Origin: JANOMH01 sp031422295
GTDB taxonomy: Bacteria; Pseudomonadota; Alphaproteobacteria; Rhodobacterales; Rhodobacteraceae
Length of the DNA stretch: 64,000 nucleotides
Direction: 5' to 3'
Assembly: GCA_031422295.1 (NCBI GenBank)
Contig: JANOQM010000018.1
Coordinates: 1 to 64,000 of the forward strand
The translations under genes and the position numbers were made by a program. Below, piece by piece: positions 60,085 through 64,000 of the stretch; position 1 is the first letter of the stretch, and the number at the start of each line of letters is the position of its first letter. Under the pieces are notes generated by a model, which was given only the letters and a program-made list of their open reading frames with translations, was not told the origin of the DNA and ran no database searches.

Positions 60085-60935
60085 GCCAGTACGGCGGCAG
60101 GCACCACCCACCAGCCCATTTGCGCCACCTGCATTGCCCGGGCAGCAGCCCGCGCCGTGCCCATATCGCGCACCAACCCGACACATGTGGCCCCTGACCC
60201 CGACATGACGGCAGCAGCCACGCCGGGTAACTGGCGCAGTTTGGCCAGCGCTACGGAAACCTCGGGGGTCAGCAGTTCGGCCCCCGCCTGAAGGTCATTG
60301 CGCTGATGGTTCAGCCACGCGGCAAAGCCGTCGAAATCCCAGCTGTCCGGCATCGGCGCCATTGGCGGATTATCCCGGTTTATCAGCCCTTTGAACACGG
60401 TAGCAGTTGGCACCGCCACGCGCGGGTTGACCAAAACCATGGCGGCGGGTGGCAGGCGTGGCACCCCGGATAACTGCCCGCCAATACCCGTCATCCGGGC
60501 AGGTTGCGGGGCTGACAAACAAACCGGCACATCCGCCCCTAAACCCAGCACCGCCGGGTCATCGGGGGCCAATGGGGCCACATCCCACAAGGCCGCGAGC
60601 AGACGCAGGGCTGCGGCGGCATCAGATGACCCCGACCCGATCCCGGCGGCATGGGGCAGCAGTTTGGTCAGCCGCAGGGCCGCGCCTTTGGTCACGCCGC
60701 GGGCATGCTGCAGCAGTTTGGCCGCCCGCAGGATCAGATTGCTGTCACCCAGCGGCACACCTGCCGCAAATGGGCCGGTCACGGCGAGGGTCAGCCCGTC
60801 GGCGGCGGCGGCGGCAATCTGGTCGCCGATATCCGCAAACACTACCAGGCTGTCCAGCAGATGATATCCATCGGGGCGCTGGCCGGTGACATGCAAGGTC
60901 AGGTTGACCTTGGCCGGGGCCAGCCCCTTATCCAT
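60081..60935 (-). CDS. ispE: 4-diphosphocytidyl-2-C-methyl-D-erythritol kinase (IspE)
   Basis: A 284-residue GHMP kinase of the MEP isoprenoid pathway: APAKVNLTLHVTGQRPDGYH, the ATP loop LPHAAGIGSGSSDAAAALRL and the C-terminal MSGSGATCVGL. It phosphorylates CDP-methylerythritol. ATG 60935 was preferred to GTG 60941. It follows the TPR gene by 2 bp, and its neighbour on the other strand makes polyprenyl diphosphate, a related pathway. Confidence 0.95.
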   Translation of the reverse strand: MDKGLAPAKVNLTLHVTGQRPDGYHLLDSLVVFADIGDQIAAAAADGLTLAVTGPFAAGVPLGDSNLILRAAKLLQHARGVTKGAALRLTKLLPHAAGIGSGSSDAAAALRLLAALWDVAPLAPDDPAVLGLGADVPVCLSAPQPARMTGIGGQLSGVPRLPPAAMVLVNPRVAVPTATVFKGLINRDNPPMAPMPDSWDFDGFAAWLNHQRNDLQAGAELLTPEVSVALAKLRQLPGVAAAVMSGSGATCVGLVRDMGTARAAARAMQVAQMGWWVVPAAVLA

Positions 60936-60937
60936 GG

Positions 60938-62659
60938 TCACGGGCTGACATCTGACGCAAATTTCAGCGGTGCGGCCCCTTCGGCGGCCAGAATCGCATC
61001 CAGCCCTTGCGCCAGTTTGTCCCTGATCCGGGTCGCATCGGCCTCGGTCGGGTCAAAAGACAAGGCGCGGTTCCATTGAAACTGCGCCTCATTCAGGCGG
61101 CCCACGGCCCAATAGACATCGCCCAGATGGTCATTGACCACCGGGTCCACGGGTTCCAGTGCAGCGGCGCGTTCCATATGGATGACCGCCTCGTCATAAC
61201 GGCCCAGTTGAAACAGCACCCAGCCCAGACTGTCGACAATCGCGCCATTATCCGGGGCGGCGGCCACGGCCTGTTCAATCATGCCCAACGCTTCGTCCAG
61301 ATTAAGGCCTTCTTCGACCAGCGAATAGCCCAGATAGTTCAGCACCTGTGGACGGCCGGGACTGAGGGCAAGCGAGGCGCGGAAATCGGCCTCGGCTGCG
61401 GGCCATTGGTCCAGCCGCTGCAAGGCGATGCCCCGGGTGTACAGCACGAACCAGCGTGCGGGATCAGTGGGACCATACATGTCAAGCGCGCGGGAATAGG
61501 CGTCATTCGCCTCGGCGAACCGTTCAAGCCCGCGCAATGCATCGCCCAAAGTGGCCAGAACCACCGGGCTGTCGGGCTGTTTTTCGGCCAGTTGCTGCAA
61601 CACTTCGATGGCGGTTTCGGGCTGACCGGCGCGGCGCAACACAGCGGCGCGGCCCAGTTCGGCGGCCAGAAACGCCGGGTCGTCCGGCGCTATCAGATCA
61701 TAGGTCGCATTGGCCAGTTCATACCGCTCCATCCGTTCCAGCAAGGCCGCAACCAGCAGGTTGATCCCGGTATTATCCGGGTTCAGATATTGGGCGATCC
61801 GGCCATAGACCAGTTTATAGGCGTCAGACGTATCTTCGCCCAAGGCCATGGCGACCGAATAATACACCTCGGCCAACCCGGCCTTGGCATCGGGGGTAAA
61901 ATTAAACGGCACGACACCATCAGCCGTCAGCAGGGTCCGCAAGGCCAGCAGGCTGGGGTCCAGCGACGCGCCGAAAGTTGAATCCAACATGGCCACGGCA
62001 TCAGCATTGCGGCCAAGCTGGCTCAGGACTTGCGCATGCGCGATGCTGGACTGCCGGGTGTGCTGCATACCCTCGGTCGACGGCATGGCAAAAATCACAT
62101 CTGCCGCCTCAAAATCCCCGACCGTGGCCAGCGCTAGCGCCTTATGATACAGCCCGAACGCCTTTAGCCCGGGGGCAGCAATCACTGCATCAAATGCAGC
62201 AATCGCATCGGTCATCTGTCCCTTGCCCACAAAGGCCCAGGCCCGCGTCAACCCATCGACCAGCGGCCCGACAGACTGCCCTGCGTCCAGATTGACAAAA
62301 ATGGCGTCCCAGTTGTCACCGCTGGCCGCCGTGGCACTTTGGACCATATGCGCGAATTGGCTGTCAAACCCCAGTTGGATGATCTGACCCGATACAGGCA
62401 GGGCTGCATCAATCTGGCCCAACCCCAATAGGCCGGCAAGGGTGTTTTCCAGCAGGGCCGGGTTGGTCGGGTCAGCGACGGATGCCTGCCCGAAATACAG
62501 GGCCGCCGCCGCGAAATCGCGGTCAATCGCTGCGGCCCGTCCGGCCAGATAGGCCCCGAGGTCCTGATCCGAGCCGGGCGTTTCCTGAGCATTGATCGGC
62601 GGCGCCGCACTGCCCAGCAAAGCCGCCAAAACCAGCTTACGAAAAATCAGTGGGGTCAC
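60938..62659 (-). CDS. TPR-repeat periplasmic protein
   Basis: A 573-residue exported protein with an N-terminal signal (LVLAALLGSAAPPINAQ) and many tetratricopeptide repeats, best seen in the C-terminal half (ALQRLDQWPAAEADFRASLA, LNYLGYSLVEEGLNLDEALG, NGAIVDSLGWVLFQLGRYDE, VNDHLGDVYWAVGRLNEAQF). This type is widespread in Rhodobacterales upstream of ispE; the role is unknown and a protein-assembly function is inferred. It ends 2 bp before ispE. Confidence 0.87.
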   Translation of the reverse strand: MTPLIFRKLVLAALLGSAAPPINAQETPGSDQDLGAYLAGRAAAIDRDFAAAALYFGQASVADPTNPALLENTLAGLLGLGQIDAALPVSGQIIQLGFDSQFAHMVQSATAASGDNWDAIFVNLDAGQSVGPLVDGLTRAWAFVGKGQMTDAIAAFDAVIAAPGLKAFGLYHKALALATVGDFEAADVIFAMPSTEGMQHTRQSSIAHAQVLSQLGRNADAVAMLDSTFGASLDPSLLALRTLLTADGVVPFNFTPDAKAGLAEVYYSVAMALGEDTSDAYKLVYGRIAQYLNPDNTGINLLVAALLERMERYELANATYDLIAPDDPAFLAAELGRAAVLRRAGQPETAIEVLQQLAEKQPDSPVVLATLGDALRGLERFAEANDAYSRALDMYGPTDPARWFVLYTRGIALQRLDQWPAAEADFRASLALSPGRPQVLNYLGYSLVEEGLNLDEALGMIEQAVAAAPDNGAIVDSLGWVLFQLGRYDEAVIHMERAAALEPVDPVVNDHLGDVYWAVGRLNEAQFQWNRALSFDPTEADATRIRDKLAQGLDAILAAEGAAPLKFASDVSP

Positions 62660-62776
62660 TGCCGAATGCTCCTTACGGGCCTTGTATCACGGCAAGGCTA
62701 AGGCCTGCGGCCCGCGCGTGCAATCGCGTCCCGGTTGCCAAAGCGGATTTCCGGCGGTTTCCCGCAGGCGCGCCGA

Positions 62777-64000
62777 TCACATATTCGGGTAATTCGGCCC
62801 ATCGCCACCTTGCGGCACGGTCCAGACGATATTCTGACTGGGGTCCTTGATGTCACAGGTCTTGCAATGCACACAGTTCTGGAAATTGATCTGGAACCGC
62901 GCGGCGGCCCCGTCGCCGACCACTTCATAGACCCCCGCCGGGCAATAGCGTTGGGCAGGTTCGGCATATTGCGGCAGGTTAATGCCAATCGGCACCGACG
63001 GATCAATCAGCCGCAAATGCGCAGGCTGGCTTTCGGCGTGGTTGGTCATCGAGAAACTGACATTGGTCAGCCGGTCAAATGACAGTTTGCCGTCTGGTTT
63101 GGGGTAATCAATGGCTTTGTGTTTGCTCGCCAATTCCGTCGCAGCCGCATCTGTTTTGCCGTGTTTCAGCGTTCCTAACAAAGACATGCCGAACAGATTG
63201 TTGGTCCACATGTCAAAGCCGCCAAGTGTCAGCGAGGCCAACAGGCCAAAGCGGGACCACAACGGTTTGACATTGCGCACCTGTTTCAGATCCTTGCCAA
63301 TCGGCCCGGCATGGACCGCCTTGTCATAATCGGCCAACACATCGCCTGACCGGCCCGCCGTGATCGCCGCATGAGCGGCTTCGGCGGCGTGGATGCCCGA
63401 CAACATGGCGTTGTGATTGCCTTTGATCCGCGGCACGTTGACCATTCCTGCCGAACATCCCAACAGCGCCCCACCCGGAAAGGCGGTTTGTGGGATGGAC
63501 TGATAGCCGCCTTCGGTGATGGCACGCGCCCCGTAAGCCACCCGTTTGCCGCCTTTCAGCAGGTCTGCCACCATCGGGTGATGTTTGAACCGCTGAAATT
63601 CGGAATAGGGCGACAGGTAGGGGTTTTTGTAGTTCAGATGCACCACAAAACCGACATACACCTGATTATTATCAAGGTGATAGATGAATGACCCGCCACC
63701 GGCATTGCCGCCCAGGGGCCAGCCCATGGTATGTGTCACCCGGCCTGCGTGATGCTTGGCAGGGTCGATCTGCCAGATCTCTTTCATCCCCAGCCCGTAT
63801 TTTTGCGGCTCGCGGTCCTTTGCCAGATCGTATTTGGCAATGACCTGTTTGGACAAAGACCCGCGCACCCCTTCGGACAGGAATACATATTTGCCATGCA
63901 ATTCCATGCCGGGTTCATAGGCGGGGCCTTCTGACCCATCGGCCAGACGGCCAAACTCGCCAGCCACGACCCCCTTAACCTGACCCTGATCGCCAAACAC
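62777..64000 (-). CDS. Electron transfer flavoprotein-ubiquinone oxidoreductase, C-terminal 407 residues (runs off the window)
   Basis: The frame is open at the right edge, so the FAD-binding N-terminus (about 140 residues) is missing. What remains is typical ETF-QO: LSEGVRGSLSKQVI, KHHAGRVTHTMGWPL, GGSFIYHLDNNQVYVGFVVH, LGCSAGMVNVPRIKGNHNAM and the 4Fe-4S binding C-terminus (RYCPAGVYEV, then CVHCKTCDIKDPSQNI). It passes electrons from ETF to ubiquinone at the inner membrane. Confidence 0.95.
   Translation of the reverse strand: MFGDQGQVKGVVAGEFGRLADGSEGPAYEPGMELHGKYVFLSEGVRGSLSKQVIAKYDLAKDREPQKYGLGMKEIWQIDPAKHHAGRVTHTMGWPLGGNAGGGSFIYHLDNNQVYVGFVVHLNYKNPYLSPYSEFQRFKHHPMVADLLKGGKRVAYGARAITEGGYQSIPQTAFPGGALLGCSAGMVNVPRIKGNHNAMLSGIHAAEAAHAAITAGRSGDVLADYDKAVHAGPIGKDLKQVRNVKPLWSRFGLLASLTLGGFDMWTNNLFGMSLLGTLKHGKTDAAATELASKHKAIDYPKPDGKLSFDRLTNVSFSMTNHAESQPAHLRLIDPSVPIGINLPQYAEPAQRYCPAGVYEVVGDGAAARFQINFQNCVHCKTCDIKDPSQNIVWTVPQGGDGPNYPNM

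Noticed and set aside
61007..61981. 324-codon plus-strand frame
   Set aside because: It is antisense to the TPR protein, whose repeats and signal peptide are clear.

Overview
The window looks like chromosomal DNA of an alphaproteobacterium of the Rhodobacterales (Roseobacter/Paracoccaceae type). The signs are a high-GC backbone, an ETF-ubiquinone oxidoreductase, polyhydroxybutyrate genes (phaA, phaB), a glnK-amtB pair, NADH:flavin oxidoreductases of the N-methylproline/dimethylglycine demethylase type, and many 1-8 nt start/stop overlaps. No rRNA, tRNA or CRISPR array was recognised.

Bases 1-6900 are a worn accessory region. It is bracketed by two same-strand IS3-family remnants (1-171 and about 6417-6893). 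Between them lie a decayed IS256-family element (172-1486), a Sel1-like gene whose 3' end runs into that element, a 5'-truncated tyrosine integrase, a relic of the start of a kdp operon (a small leader ORF, kdpF and the first 26 codons of kdpA), the C-terminal piece of a GIY-YIG-type protein, an apparently intact RES/Xre toxin-antitoxin pair, and three coupled genes of unknown function.

From 6993 to 27859 is mostly housekeeping: an AlkX/YcaQ-type glycosylase, smpB, a foreign-looking KAP-type P-loop ATPase, sseA, an aromatic aminotransferase, amtB-glnK facing a class A penicillin-binding protein, mlaC-mlaA, a type I secretion ABC/HlyD pair, a ridA-GDPD-FemAB-like cluster, a pterin dehydratase, a peroxiredoxin, a ferredoxin reductase and rsmD. 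Degenerate IS110-like pieces (27808-28493) separate this from the next block.

28563-41063 is a surface-polysaccharide cluster. It holds a CpsD-like kinase, GT2, GT4 and GT26 (WecG/CpsF) glycosyltransferases, two Gfo/Idh/MocA oxidoreductases (one fused to an extended SDR), two further SDRs, a GMC oxidoreductase and an OafA-type acyltransferase with an SGNH domain. Polymerase, flippase and outer-membrane export genes are not present here.

41255-46180 holds two large flavin oxidoreductases and a TetR regulator. A similar 35-bp palindromic element lies in front of both oxidoreductases. From 46237 on come an ABC exporter pair, a 32-bp tandem hairpin array, an S49 peptidase, a small membrane protein, a pteridine-reductase-like SDR, uvrC-pgsA-moaD-moaE, tag, a degenerate EAL protein, phaA/phaB, a drug/metabolite transporter, a DUF465 protein, trmN6-DUF2007, a polyprenyl diphosphate synthase, ispE, a TPR protein and the C-terminal part of ETF-QO, which runs off the right edge. 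Small palindromic repeats with a core near GGTGGGTT-AACCCACC are scattered through the window, and one lies in frame inside the AlkX gene.
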